From CAZUXY01 sp964624235 (GTDB taxonomy: Bacteria; Spirochaetota; UBA4802; UBA5368): a DNA stretch of 35,603 bases. Position numbers and translations under genes: made by a program. The DNA lies in contig CAZUXY010000049.1 in assembly GCA_964624235.1 (NCBI GenBank), positions 1-35,603 on the forward strand. Direction: 5' to 3'. Positions 1 through 8,002 of this stretch are shown piece by piece; position 1 is the first letter of the stretch, and every line of letters begins with the position of its first letter. The notes under the pieces are model-generated. The model saw nothing but the letters and a program-made list of their open reading frames with translations, made no database searches and was not told the DNA's origin.

Positions 1-808
1 TGTAGTCATCTATGGGCACTTTTATGGAATGCAGTGTTTTTCTCAGAAAGGCGTTATAATCACGGTGGTATATTTTGTACCGCGTGAAGCGCTGTAATAT
101 TTCGAAATGGATCTTGCCGCACTCTATGTCGAAGGGGATCGTGACCGCCCGGTCCACCAGTGACTGGATCCTGTTTTCACTTGAGAGGTCGGCGAGCTTT
201 TCCCTGATCTCGCCCCATTTGTCGCGGCAGGGGGTTTTTTCATCAGGCGCAACGGGGTGCGCGTCCTTTTCCCGAAAGAACCCACGGATATCGCCGGACG
301 GGAGATTCTTATGGAAGGCGAAGACGATCTCACCGGTGAGCACGTCTATCACCCTGCCGTTTATCTCCACGCGGTCGCTGAATACGGTATAACTGCCCGT
401 GATGATGTTGTCCACGGGTGCGAGCTCTCCTATCCTTTTCGCCTCGTCCCTGCCGATAAGACCGCTCATGCTGAGTGAATTCTCGTTGAGTATCGCCTCG
501 AGCCTCTTGCGTTCAAAGAGCCTAATCCGCGGACGTTCCTTTTTAAGTCCCGTGATGAGGCTCTCGGTGAGGTACTCGCCGAATTCGTTTTTCGGGTATT
601 TGTCTTTCTGGGTCGATACGAAGGTTACCACGGCGAGCCGCACGGGTTTTTTTGCGTCCCCTATCCGGTCGGTCCCCGATCCGATCTCCGCTATCAGTTT
701 TTTGATCGAGGTCTCGGCGGATCCGGTTTCTCCCCGGGCGCCCGGCGCCGCGCCGCACAGTGAGACCAGGAAAGAACTTATCACGACCATGATTATTCCG
801 GTTCTCAT
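1..808 (-). CDS. FlgO/CsgG-like secreted protein, 3' end cut by window edge
   Basis: The reading frame is open from the ATG at 808 to the window edge, about 269 residues, so the C-terminus is missing. GGAAGGGG lies 7 bases before the start. Residues 1-26 look like a signal peptide. There is a cysteine at 18, but the -1 residue is Leu, so lipidation is uncertain. The next part (VRLAVVTFVS, then LTESLITGLKK, RIRLFERKRLEAIL, and DNIITGSYTVF) matches the pattern of the FlgO/CsgG/LpoB superfamily: a short-lived-assembly strand, a helix naming an ER-rich motif, then a strand ending in a GxY motif. Such proteins are periplasmic or outer-membrane-associated in flagellar, curli or peptidoglycan contexts. 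The part after residue 180 is unrecognised. Function is inferred from fold pattern only. Confidence 0.7.
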   Translation of the reverse strand, partial: MRTGIIMVVISSFLVSLCGAAPGARGETGSAETSIKKLIAEIGSGTDRIGDAKKPVRLAVVTFVSTQKDKYPKNEFGEYLTESLITGLKKERPRIRLFERKRLEAILNENSLSMSGLIGRDEAKRIGELAPVDNIITGSYTVFSDRVEINGRVIDVLTGEIVFAFHKNLPSGDIRGFFREKDAHPVAPDEKTPCRDKWGEIREKLADLSSENRIQSLVDRAVTIPFDIECGKIHFEILQRFTRYKIYHRDYNAFLRKTLHSIKVPIDDY

Positions 809-1264
809 ATACAGGCCCCTTCCACGTGATGGATCTTTACTTGAAACAGGCAACTTGTTCAGGAAGCGCTCAATCCGGTTCCCGTCTTTTGCACAATTCG
901 CACCGCGTGATCTCTGACGGGATTGTTAAACATTTCTCTTCAATAAAATTTCGGGTTTATACCCAGGACGCCGCAGAAAACGAAGCGCGGCATCACGCCG
1001 ACCCGCTGATGGTAGCGGACATGGGGCGGTTAGTCAACAGGAATTAACGATTTTGCGTTTTTCAGGCCAAAGCGGGAGTGTTCATGAATGAAAAAAAATA
1101 ATATGTAAGAGGGGGGTGTACCGCACACAGACATCAACAGCAAAAGTCTTTCCGGAACAGCCGCTGAAAATGTAATGGAAACTTTTAGTATTTTACTCTT
1201 ATACTGGACGAACAATCCTCATTAATAAACGCAGCAAAAATAAACGCAGCAAAGGAGAAAAATC
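809..1264. other. 456-base gap between divergent genes
   Basis: No convincing gene is seen on either strand. The right end holds the leader of the EF-hand gene: a TATACT -10-like hexamer at 1200-1205, a 15-bp tandem duplication at 1225-1254, and a strong ribosome binding site at 1253-1258. The left end holds the ribosome binding site of the minus-strand FlgO-like gene. The middle, about 900-1140, shows nothing I can name. Confidence 0.6.
1225..1254 (+). repeat. 15-bp tandem duplication in the leader of the EF-hand gene
   Basis: ATAAACGCAGCAAAA at 1225-1239 is followed directly by ATAAACGCAGCAAAG at 1240-1254. The second copy runs into the ribosome binding site (AAAGGAG). It reads as a recent slippage duplication that keeps the site next to the start codon. 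Confidence 0.8.
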
Positions 1265-1624
1265 ATGAAGTCACTCAGAATCATTCCGGGACTGGTTTTT
1301 GTGTGCACGTTAGCGGTTGCGGTCGGCGTGTACGCACAGAAAAAGGAACGGCCCCAGAAAGGCGACCGACCGATGCTGAAGTGCGAGGACAGGTTTGCCG
1401 AAATGGACGCGAACAAAGATGGAAAAATCGACATGAAGGAATTTACTTCCCGCGAACACCCGAAAGAAGGGCCCAGAGGCAAAGACTTCAAACGGCGGGG
1501 TAAAGGCGGCCCTGAAGAGTTTTTCAAGGCAAGGGACAAAAATAATGACGGATTTCTGGATAAGGAAGAGTTTTGCGCGAAAGATGACAGGAAAAGAAAA
1601 CCACGGGGCAGAAAGAACTACTGA
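1265..1624 (+). CDS. Secreted EF-hand protein
   Basis: This 119-residue protein starts with a signal peptide (hydrophobic stretch about 6-23, probable cut after VYAQ) and so is likely periplasmic or exported. Two canonical 12-residue calcium loops are visible. Loop one runs D48 to E59 with D48, N50, D52, D56 and E59. Loop two runs D91 to E102 with D91, N93, D95, D99 and E102. The loops are joined by a Lys/Arg/Gly-rich linker, and the tail is also very basic. Such small EF-hand pairs bind Ca2+, but no partner is indicated. The start follows AAAGGAG at good spacing. It stands alone, bounded downstream by a hairpin at 1650-1689. Confidence 0.85.
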   Translation: MKSLRIIPGLVFVCTLAVAVGVYAQKKERPQKGDRPMLKCEDRFAEMDANKDGKIDMKEFTSREHPKEGPRGKDFKRRGKGGPEEFFKARDKNNDGFLDKEEFCAKDDRKRKPRGRKNY

Positions 1625-1649
1625 TGCCCGCCGCGATCGCGGCAATTGC

Positions 1650-1689
1650 ATGATAAGAAACGCCGGCGGCGGCCGGCATTTCTTGTCAT
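1650..1689. terminator. Long hairpin downstream of EF-hand gene
   Basis: An 18-bp stem (1650-1667 with 1672-1689) closes a GGCG loop. There is one G-T pair and one mismatch, and the top of the stem is GCCGGC. No long T-run follows the stem, so termination is likely but not certain. It separates the plus-strand EF-hand gene from the convergent barrel pseudogene. Confidence 0.6.
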
Positions 1690-1742
1690 CTCAGGGTAAT
1701 TTGACCTTTGATAAAGGGTAAATACATTATCGCTTTTTTCCC

Positions 1743-2897
1743 TTACAGAAGTATGTAGGCGTGAACGTAAAAGCCCCAGAAGAGTTCCAGCCGTGAGGCC
1801 GATACTTCCACTTTGGAACCACTCGTGATTGGTCCAGGTCCTGGCAATCCTGTTTTTTCTGAAATATAGTATATATCTTTTTTTATTCTTGCATCAGCCC
1901 TGGTGTTGCACAGGAAATAGGAATAGTCGATCCCCCCTTCGACCCTCACGTGCTTCAGGTCGTAGCCCAGACAGAGTTTGCCGCGCCCCGACGCGGTGTA
2001 GTTATATGGATACTTCGGGTCCACCTTCAGGTAGCTGTTCTCGAAGCGGTGCATGCCCAGCACCGCCGGGAAATAGAATTCCGTGTAGATACCCGACCGC
2101 CATGCGTAGCCCGTGTTCATGCCGAAGGTGATGTTGTAGATATGGTATTCGGTGATCATCACCGCCGTGATGTCCGAGAGCAGCGGCGTTCCCCCCTCCT
2201 CGCTGAAGCGCAGCTTCTGGGGCGCCTAGAAGTTAATGTAGCGCGCCCCGATGTCGAAAGAGCCGTAGCCGCCGTAGCGGTGCCTGCGTGTCCCGCCGAA
2301 AGCGATGAGCAGTTCATAGTCCTTGACGACCGAATACCAGCTGACCTCCTCCCCCGGATCGAGATCTACGTATGCGCCGTTTTCAGGATAAAAACGCACA
2401 GGGATAATAGCGCCGTTGTCCGCTTTAATGCCGTTGGATTCCAGCGTCCCCTGGAATTTCTTGAAACTCACGTTTCCCTTTATCTCGACACCGAAGAGCG
2501 ATACTCCCGAGAACAGGCGCAGGTATTTGGCGATGGGATCATTCTTCGTTTCGATGTCCCGTTCCTCGGTGATCCCCTCGAAGTTCGTGAATTTGCTGGT
2601 GAGGTACTCGATCCCGAAGTTCACCAGCCACAGGTCGGCCTTGACGAAGAACTTCTTCATGACGTAGGGGTCCACCTTCTGCTTCAGGGCGTTCTTGTTG
2701 GTCATCTCGAAGAGGGAGCTGTAATCGTTCCAGTAGTACCAGCCTATGCCGGCATAGGCGGTGATGAAGGGCCGGTATGCCTTTTCCTCCCCGGCGGGGG
2801 TGTAGACGGTGGTGTCGCCGGTCAGGTTCTGGGAATAGGAGGGGAGAGCGGCACAGAGCAGTGTCATGATCACCAGGATACAGTGCAGTGGTTTCAT
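1743..2897 (-). pseudogene. Outer-membrane beta-barrel-like protein interrupted by an in-frame TAG
   Basis: Two minus-strand frames, 2229-2897 and 1743-2225, are in the same phase and separated only by a TAG at 2226-2228. Read through, they give about 384 residues. The start chosen is the ATG at 2897 (GGAG 7 bases upstream), giving the signal peptide MKPLHCILVIMTLLCAA with a probable cut near SYSQ. The mature part alternates short aromatic and polar strands (ITAYAGIGWYYW, LWLVNFGIEYL, GGYGSFDIGARY, ITFGMNTGYAW, VEGGIDYSYFL), typical of a transmembrane barrel. The downstream half has an ATGATG at 2162 but no ribosome binding site, and the 21 codons between the stop and that ATG also read as sensible protein. 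Other genes here end with TAG, so recoding is unlikely. A recent nonsense mutation or a sequencing error is the simplest reading. Confidence 0.75.
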
Positions 2898-2994
2898 GGG
2901 GGTACTCCGTTCGAACAAGGGTGTACGTTTCAATCCCGCGAACATAGGTACAAAGAGGGATTTATGCAAGCATAAAACAGAATAGAGTCCGGTG

Positions 2995-3012
2995 CAGGGA
3001 GGAATTTCCCTG
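2995..3012. repeat. Small hairpin
   Basis: CAGGGA (2995-3000) and TCCCTG (3007-3012) form a perfect 6-bp stem with a GGAATT loop. It lies in the leader region of the minus-strand barrel gene. Its role is unknown. Confidence 0.4.
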
Positions 3013-3073
3013 AATGGACGAGTGTGTGTATGGCCGTTTCCGGCATCAAAAGCTACCCTTGGGGCGGATTGCC

Positions 3074-3098
3074 TGAGGGGGTTATTCCTTTCCCCTCA
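3074..3098. terminator. Hairpin just past the end of the membrane-protein gene
   Basis: TGAGGGG (3074-3080) pairs with CCCCTCA (3092-3098) around an 11-base loop, 3 bases beyond the stop codon of the minus-strand gene at 3102. There is no T-run on the minus strand, so it may be a processing or weak termination structure. Confidence 0.4.
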
Positions 3099-3101
3099 CG
3101 C

Positions 3102-3650
3102 CTATAGATTGAGAGGAAAATAGTACGGCCATATGAAAGCGTCGAGCACGACCGTCTGCAGGCAGAACAACAGGGCGCCCAGTATGGCCAGGCGGCGGCC
3201 CCAGGCATGCTCCCTGCCGGTTGTCGTTATCACCGCCGCTAAAATCCCCGCCGAACCCAGGGCCACCAGGAAGAGCACGGTCCTCACGGCGATCCATTTC
3301 AGCAGTGAAGGTTCAACGATCATCTGCACCGTCAGCGGCATCCAGAGGGCCGAGGGCAACAGCATCAGCGTATAGAGCAGGTAAAGCACCGTGTAGGGTT
3401 TCCCGTTTAAAAAGAAGGTACGGTCGGGATCGGTCCTGAAAAGCAGGAAGAGTGAAAAGGTGAAGTAGCCGAAGGCCGCCATGAACATGCATACGGTATA
3501 CACCGGCAGCAGCGCCTGAGGAACCCGACCCCAGAGGGCCCCCCGGACTTCTGGGGTCTGACCGAAAGCGATGGTGTAGCTACCCAGCACGGCGATGCCC
3601 AGGATCACGTTAAGCAGTATCAGGTTTCGCTGATGTGTATGTAGTTTCAT
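3102..3650 (-). CDS. Integral membrane protein of unknown function
   Basis: This 182-residue protein has five likely membrane segments (about 10-30, 50-75, 84-105, 118-140 and 155-175). Charged loops such as FRTDPDRTFF lie between them. The first segment starts directly after a short basic N-terminus, so it acts as a signal anchor. I chose the ATG at 3650 rather than 3656 because AAGGA lies 6-7 bases before it. No family motif is recognised. It stands between the split barrel gene and a divergent acetyltransferase. Confidence 0.65.
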   Translation of the reverse strand: MKLHTHQRNLILLNVILGIAVLGSYTIAFGQTPEVRGALWGRVPQALLPVYTVCMFMAAFGYFTFSLFLLFRTDPDRTFFLNGKPYTVLYLLYTLMLLPSALWMPLTVQMIVEPSLLKWIAVRTVLFLVALGSAGILAAVITTTGREHAWGRRLAILGALLFCLQTVVLDAFIWPYYFPLNL

Positions 3651-3802
3651 ATACATTCCTTTACTTCACAGTATGTTTAATAATTATACACATAGAGGTT
3701 TTCGCAGTCAATACCCGGTACTCTTTATCTGTTGACAGGCGCCGGCGGCCGTGTAGTATTCCGTTACCGGCCGGCCCTCAGGCATATTCAGGGTGCCGCG
3801 CT

Positions 3803-4384
3803 ATGATGAAAAACATGGAACTGAAAATAACACCCTTAACGAAAGAGCACATCGGCGAATTTCTCGCGTTTTTCGACTCCCGGGCATTCGAGGACAACCC
3901 GGCATGGGGAGGGTGCTACTGCGTTTTTTTTCATCATGCGGGTGACGAGGCCGACTGGCTCAAGTGTTCAAAAGCAGAGAACAGGAACCTGGCGATAGAA
4001 CTGATACACAGCGGTAAGATGAAGGGGTTTCTCGCTTTTTCAGAAGGGGAAACGGTAGGCTGGTGCAACGCCGGGGAGAAAACCGGCTATTCCTTCACGA
4101 AAAACAGGGCGGAGGTCGTTTCTTCCGAAGACCGTGATATCATCTCCATAGTGTGTTTCGTGACCTACCACGCCGTGAGGGGGAGGGGAATCAGCAGGGA
4201 ACTGCTCAGGGCGGTGATTCAACATTATACCGGTTCGGGTAAAAGATTTCTGGAGGCGTATCCGCTGAACGATGATTCCGCTTCCATACCCTATCACGGG
4301 CCTAAGTCGCTGTACCTGAAAAACGGTTTTTATCCACACCGGGAACTTGATGACTATTCTATATTACGCTGTAATTTACAATAA
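3803..4384 (+). CDS. GNAT-family N-acetyltransferase
   Basis: The product is about 193 residues when started at the ATG at 3803. The frame is open further upstream, but that part crosses the divergent gene's start and has no protein-like features. The fold signature is the acetyl-CoA pyrophosphate loop VRGRGISRELL near residue 130, after a hydrophobic strand (DIISIVCFVTY). Ahead of it is a GWCNAGEK strand typical of one GNAT subgroup, and an N-terminal GCYCVFFHH segment. The C-terminal YLKNGFYPHRE is the usual last GNAT strand-helix region. It would transfer an acetyl group from acetyl-CoA to an amine; the substrate cannot be told. The stop is 15 bases from the next gene, suggesting co-transcription. 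Confidence 0.8.
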   Translation: MMKNMELKITPLTKEHIGEFLAFFDSRAFEDNPAWGGCYCVFFHHAGDEADWLKCSKAENRNLAIELIHSGKMKGFLAFSEGETVGWCNAGEKTGYSFTKNRAEVVSSEDRDIISIVCFVTYHAVRGRGISRELLRAVIQHYTGSGKRFLEAYPLNDDSASIPYHGPKSLYLKNGFYPHRELDDYSILRCNLQ

Positions 4385-4399
4385 ACGCGGAAGGTGGAC

Positions 4400-4957
4400 A
4401 TGAAAAGTACCTGGATACACTGCGCGAGATCCTGCGCCGCGGGGCTGGTTGCCGTAATAATGCTCTGTGGCGGGACGGCTGAGGCCCGGCATACTGAACC
4501 CGCACATGGTGCGATGTGGTACGGCACGGAAGGTGATTTTGTAACAACGAACATATGGCTGCGGAATACGGCGCTCCTCGCCCTGAATGAAAAGAATACG
4601 CCCGATACCCCGGCCGTTTCGAAGGGCTGGAACTGGCACAAGACCCTGGGACTGGGCACCCTGATCACGGCCGCGAGTACGGTGATCAGCGGCTTCACCG
4701 GACATGAGAATGCCCACTGTCACCTGGCGGCTCTCTCCACAGGCCTGGCCGCGGTGACCTGCGTGAACGGATTTTACACCTATGGCAATGTCTTCGCCTA
4801 CGGGGACACCGGCTATACCGTGCATGCGGTGGCGGGAATGCTTGCCACCCTGGGTTTCGGCGCTTCCTGCGCCCTGGCGGACGGCGCTCCCCACGGCGAG
4901 ATCGGCGCCGCCTCGGGCATGCTGTTTCTGCTCACGGTGGGAGTGCTTCATTTTTAA
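4400..4957 (+). CDS. Exported multi-pass membrane protein with conserved-looking histidines
   Basis: This 185-residue protein has a signal peptide (hydrophobic core AGLVAVIMLCGG, probable cut near AEA). Three or four membrane segments follow, at about 75-95, 105-125, 140-160 and 165-183. Histidines sit at the membrane edges: WNWHKTLG before the first segment, GHENAHCHLAA between segments, and YTVHAVAG before the third. That spacing resembles haem-ligating cytochrome b561-type or other cofactor-binding membrane proteins, but I cannot assign a family. GGAAGG precedes the ATG at 4400; an in-frame GTG lies two codons upstream. It follows the acetyltransferase closely and probably shares its transcript. 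Confidence 0.6.
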   Translation: MKSTWIHCARSCAAGLVAVIMLCGGTAEARHTEPAHGAMWYGTEGDFVTTNIWLRNTALLALNEKNTPDTPAVSKGWNWHKTLGLGTLITAASTVISGFTGHENAHCHLAALSTGLAAVTCVNGFYTYGNVFAYGDTGYTVHAVAGMLATLGFGASCALADGAPHGEIGAASGMLFLLTVGVLHF

Positions 4958-5071
4958 ATGCTGTTTTTCACCCGCCGGGATATGCAGGTATGCAGTGTGA
5001 ACCTGAATGAGGAAGCATTATTTCGGAAATGCAGTGGTTTTTTCATCGAGGCCATCGATTGTCACTGACAT

Positions 5072-5110
5072 TCTCCGTGTCTCTGCGTCTCTGTGGCCAA
5101 AGCCATTTAA
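5072..5110 (+). repeat. Single arm of the CTCTGTGGC repeat
   Basis: The first 26 bases match the right arm of the palindrome at 10454-10568 at 23 positions, including a shared CTCTGTGGC core. The arm overlaps the last codons of the Omp85-like gene, which ends at 5107. No matching left arm is seen nearby. Confidence 0.7.
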
Positions 5111-6219
5111 AACGCCTCCAGCAGTTTGAAATACACCTTCATGTCCCCTTCGGCGAAACCGAGGTCCAGCCTGAAATTTATCATCTTTTCACGGTTGAGG
5201 GCGAACCTGACCCCTCCGCCGCCGGCAATCTTCAGGTCGTTGATCGACACTTCATTCACCCGGCCGTACACATCCCCGGCCCCGCCGAAAAGCACCAGTC
5301 CCCATCGGCCGTAGACGGGGATGCGGGCCTCAACCTGCCCCGCGAGATACACGCGGTCGCTGTAACGCCCCTTGTAGAAGCCGCGCATCATCTCGTCGCC
5401 TCCCAGCCGCGGCATAAAATCAAGCGGCGGCCTTCCTTCCACTGCCTCGGCCATGAGCTCAAACGCCATGATGATGTTAAGCGGGGCCGGGGTGTATACG
5501 CGGTGTGTGAAGGTGTAAAGGTCAAAGTCGTAATCGCTCCCATAGGACTCCCTGTAAAAATATCCTGAAAGGGAAGTGGTGCCGCCGCGGCGTGGATAGA
5601 AGTTCGAGTCCCGGGTGTCCCTGGTGAGCTGGAATCCAGGACCCATCAACATGCCGCGGTCGCCGGTCCTTTCGTAATAAGCCTCCACCAGCCCGCCGGC
5701 CTTTTTGTCCTGGAGTTCGTAGTAACCCGCCATGAGGGCAGGTCCCAGATAGATCCGTTCGATCACCAGCGCTTCGAAGACCATGGTCGTTTTAAGGTAA
5801 AAAGGGGTATAACGCTCCTCGTCCCGCGCGCGGCTTCGGCGCCCGGTGCCGAAAAAACTGTTGGGGAAGCGGGCGAGAGAGAATACAGGGTTGAAAAGGA
5901 ATTTTTCGCCCGCGAAATATTTCTTGCCGTCCAGGGCAAAGAGCACCTGGTTTCTCATGGTGTAGAGCAGCACGCCGGCCAGGGAATCGTTGCGCTCGTA
6001 CACTTCGCTTTTATTTTCCCGGTTGAAGAGGATCACCGACAACCCGCCTCCGCCCAGGGTTTCTGGAGTGTAAAAGATGATGGGGAAAAACACCACGCCG
6101 TTTCCTCCATCGCCGCTTGCCGGGCCTGCCTCGTTCGCGCGTGCGGACTGTATGGTCCCAAGCGTTATCGCCGCCGCGAGCGTATACACCGTAATTTTCA
6201 AAAAAGATGAGACCCGCAT
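5107..6219 (-). CDS. BamA/TamA-like surface antigen barrel (Omp85 superfamily, no POTRA domains)
   Basis: This 370-residue protein has a signal peptide (LKITVYTLAAAITLGTIQSARA) and then goes straight into a 16-strand-type barrel, without room for POTRA domains. Omp85 hallmarks are visible: GGGGLSVIL near the N-terminus of the mature protein, FFGTGRRSR, GFQLTRDTRDSNFYPRRGG (the conserved strand before the C-terminal half), the MMRGFYKGRYSDR motif equivalent to the VRGY/RGF lid motif, GGAGDVYG, and a closing strand ending in Phe. Short Omp85 proteins of this kind resemble the barrel of patatin-like or D15-only proteins. Cargo is unknown. The start at 6219 was chosen because GGAAGGG precedes it and the signal peptide begins there. 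Confidence 0.85.
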   Translation of the reverse strand: MRVSSFLKITVYTLAAAITLGTIQSARANEAGPASGDGGNGVVFFPIIFYTPETLGGGGLSVILFNRENKSEVYERNDSLAGVLLYTMRNQVLFALDGKKYFAGEKFLFNPVFSLARFPNSFFGTGRRSRARDEERYTPFYLKTTMVFEALVIERIYLGPALMAGYYELQDKKAGGLVEAYYERTGDRGMLMGPGFQLTRDTRDSNFYPRRGGTTSLSGYFYRESYGSDYDFDLYTFTHRVYTPAPLNIIMAFELMAEAVEGRPPLDFMPRLGGDEMMRGFYKGRYSDRVYLAGQVEARIPVYGRWGLVLFGGAGDVYGRVNEVSINDLKIAGGGGVRFALNREKMINFRLDLGFAEGDMKVYFKLLEAF

Positions 6220-6343
6220 TGTAAATCCCTTCCTGCCATTGCGGCGCGGTCGCTGTATAACACGCACCGTGTGTGCTCACCTTAACGAGCGTTTTCCCGG
6301 ACCTTCAACGGTGCATCCATGATTTTTTTCGGATTACAGTCAA

Positions 6344-6349
6344 ATTATA
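6344..6349 (-). promoter_or_regulatory. Candidate -10 element for the Omp85-like gene
   Basis: The minus strand reads TATAAT exactly here, about 125 bases before the Omp85-like start, in an A+T-rich divergent region. A good -35 is not clear. Confidence 0.35.
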
Positions 6350-6465
6350 CTAATGAACAGATAAAACGCTTTAATGTCAAGGGTCCGGTCGAATTATATG
6401 AAAAAATCTTGATGTTTTATATGGGTATTTGTATCCACCTGTAATCATGTGTAAGAGGAACCCCT

Positions 6466-6816
6466 ATGGACCATAACGGTATTACCCCTGAGATTTTACG
6501 CGCACTGCTTGACTGTAGTACGGAACCGGTCGTATTCGTGGATAACAACCATGTGATACGCTATATAAACCGCGCCGCCGAACAAAAGTACATGAAACGC
6601 GGGATCACCGGGCTGGTGGGCTCCCCGCTCTTTGCCTGCCACAATGAACTCTCCCGTAAAACCATACTCGATGTCCATGAGTCCTTCATGAAAGGGGGGG
6701 AGGAGGAACGTTTCCTGAAAATCAACGGGGAACAAAAGAAGGTGTACATGTGCGCCGTACGGGACCCGGAGGGCGCCCTGCTGGGATATACCGAGAGGTT
6801 TGAAAGGATCGATTGA
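6466..6816 (+). CDS. Single PAS-domain protein
   Basis: This 116-residue protein is nearly all one PAS domain. EPVVFVDNNHVIRYINRAAEQKY is the N-terminal strand pair and helix. Then come GLVGSPLFACHNELSRKTI and a C-terminal strand pair, KKVYMCAVRDPEGALLGYTERF. The CHNE...S segment resembles the PAS domains that follow DUF438/hemerythrin-type sensors, where a Cys-His pair occurs. There is no output domain, so it must signal through a partner or act as a ligand-binding module. AGAGGA precedes the ATG. The neighbours on both sides are on the minus strand, so it is monocistronic. Confidence 0.8.
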   Translation: MDHNGITPEILRALLDCSTEPVVFVDNNHVIRYINRAAEQKYMKRGITGLVGSPLFACHNELSRKTILDVHESFMKGGEEERFLKINGEQKKVYMCAVRDPEGALLGYTERFERID

Positions 6817-6892
6817 GTGAACAGGTTCCGCCGGGGCCAGGCCGCAGTGCAGTAAAGGTTAAAAACGTCCCTCACTCCGGGGCGGCGCCGCA

Positions 6893-7267
6893 TTACCGTT
6901 CATCACGCGTGTCCGGCTTTCCGCGGCCGAACCGGCGGCGGTGTCCGCGCCGATGAGATCCACGCGTGAAGAAGCCACGGCTACCGGGGCGGCTGTTCTC
7001 TGCCTGCCGGGGTCTGGTATCCGTCGTGTCATCGCCGCCTGAAACAGAGACGGCCCCGTGCCTGCAGGCGGTGACGCACATGCCGCACTGTACGCAGGCC
7101 GCCGGGTTCACCACCATGGCGAGAGGTTTGGTGCGGCGGCCGTCGCCGGCAGGCTTCACCATTTCCAGAACATCGCGGTTGCATGCCGTAACACAGCGTC
7201 CGCAGCCGGTGCAGAGGGTTTCGTCGATCGTTACGGGTGCGTACAGGGTGCCGGTCGGGTCTTTCAT
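6893..7267 (-). CDS. 2[4Fe-4S] ferredoxin with a doubtful C-terminal tail
   Basis: Residues 1-75 hold two classical cluster motifs, CTGCGRCVTACNR and CVQCGMCVTACRH, giving two [4Fe-4S] clusters for low-potential electron transfer in the cytoplasm. The N-terminal YAPVTIDETL leads into the first cluster as usual. From about residue 78 the chain becomes Arg-rich (GSHRRGHRRRFGRG) and unlike natural sequence. The +1 frame over the same DNA reads TAAPVAVASSRVDLIGADT and ends at 6859, so a frameshift near 6970-7030 is possible. AAAGGAG lies before the start. It is 24 bases downstream of the methyltransferase gene and probably in one operon with it. Confidence 0.75.
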   Translation of the reverse strand: MKDPTGTLYAPVTIDETLCTGCGRCVTACNRDVLEMVKPAGDGRRTKPLAMVVNPAACVQCGMCVTACRHGAVSVSGGDDTTDTRPRQAENSRPGSRGFFTRGSHRRGHRRRFGRGKPDTRDER

Positions 7268-7291
7268 GGTATAACTCCTTTATGCGTTTAT

Positions 7292-7876
7292 TCAGATTTT
7301 TTCAAATACCGCCGTCATTCCCGGAGTGCGGTGCCGGGGCGGAAAAGCCCTGAATCCCTCCCCCTCGATGACCGCTGTCTCCGCTTCGAAACAGCGCCGC
7401 TTTACGGGGCCCGCGGGCTCGCCGAAGAAAAGAACACCTCCCTTTCTGAGGGTGCGGTGTATCTCCTTTATAAAACGCTCTTTGGACGGTACTTCATGCA
7501 GTACGCTGTGGACCAGGGCGAAATCGGCCCTCCCCGGCAGGTCTGAAAGCATCAGCGATTCGGTGCCGCAGAGCCGGGTTTCGATTATGGTTTCCAGTCC
7601 AGCCCTCCGGGCGCGCCTCCTCAGCGCACGGAGCATTCTTTCCTGCAGGTCTATACATATCACCCTGCCCGCGGTCCCGGTCATAGCCGCCATGGGAAGG
7701 CTGAAAAAACCCATGGCGCAGCCGGGCTCGACCACTGTCATGCCTTCAGTGATATAGGGCGAGAGCATCCTCACGGGATCGTCCCGAAGGCGGCGCAGCG
7801 GGCTGACCAGCAGGTACCCCATCCACCAGGGGAACAGGTGGGGTTCAGTCATTATGATATTTTCCGTTCGTTCCAT
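7292..7876 (-). CDS. Class I SAM-dependent methyltransferase
   Basis: The product has 194 residues. Motif I is VVEPGCAMGFFSLPMA (residues about 48-63), the SAM-binding glycine loop, with Asp at the end of strand 2 (VICIDLQ). Motif IV-like FALVHSVLHEVP and the post-motif RTLRKGGVLFFGEP complete the Rossmann pattern of the type 11/31 group. The substrate is unknown. AGGAG precedes the ATG. The ferredoxin gene follows 24 bases downstream, so a redox or maturation role together is possible but unproven. Confidence 0.85.
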   Translation of the reverse strand: MERTENIIMTEPHLFPWWMGYLLVSPLRRLRDDPVRMLSPYITEGMTVVEPGCAMGFFSLPMAAMTGTAGRVICIDLQERMLRALRRRARRAGLETIIETRLCGTESLMLSDLPGRADFALVHSVLHEVPSKERFIKEIHRTLRKGGVLFFGEPAGPVKRRCFEAETAVIEGEGFRAFPPRHRTPGMTAVFEKI

Positions 7877-7967
7877 GGCGATTGACTCCTGTTATTCTGT
7901 ATAGTAATAAAAAATCGAGCCCGGGAAAACAATTTCCGCACACATATATACTTCCTGCAAAAATCCG

Positions 7968-7981
7968 ACAACCCTGGTTGT
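7968..7981. promoter_or_regulatory. Perfect dyad ACAACC-CT-GGTTGT
   Basis: A 14-base sequence with perfect 6-bp arms and a 2-base centre lies in the divergent region between the methyltransferase and crotonase genes. It has the size of a regulator operator. No regulator gene adjoins it. Confidence 0.45.
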
Positions 7982-8002
7982 AATGGTTAATAACTTTCAT
8001 TT

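Noticed and set aside
2226..2228. TAG recoded as an amino acid
   Set aside because: Other genes in the window (EF-G, response regulator, acyl-CoA dehydrogenase) end with TAG, and no suppressor tRNA or recoding element is visible.
1950..2975. Plus-strand open frame of 341 codons
   Set aside because: Antisense to the barrel pseudogene; no ribosome binding site or domain, and Val/Glu-rich composition typical of a shadow frame.
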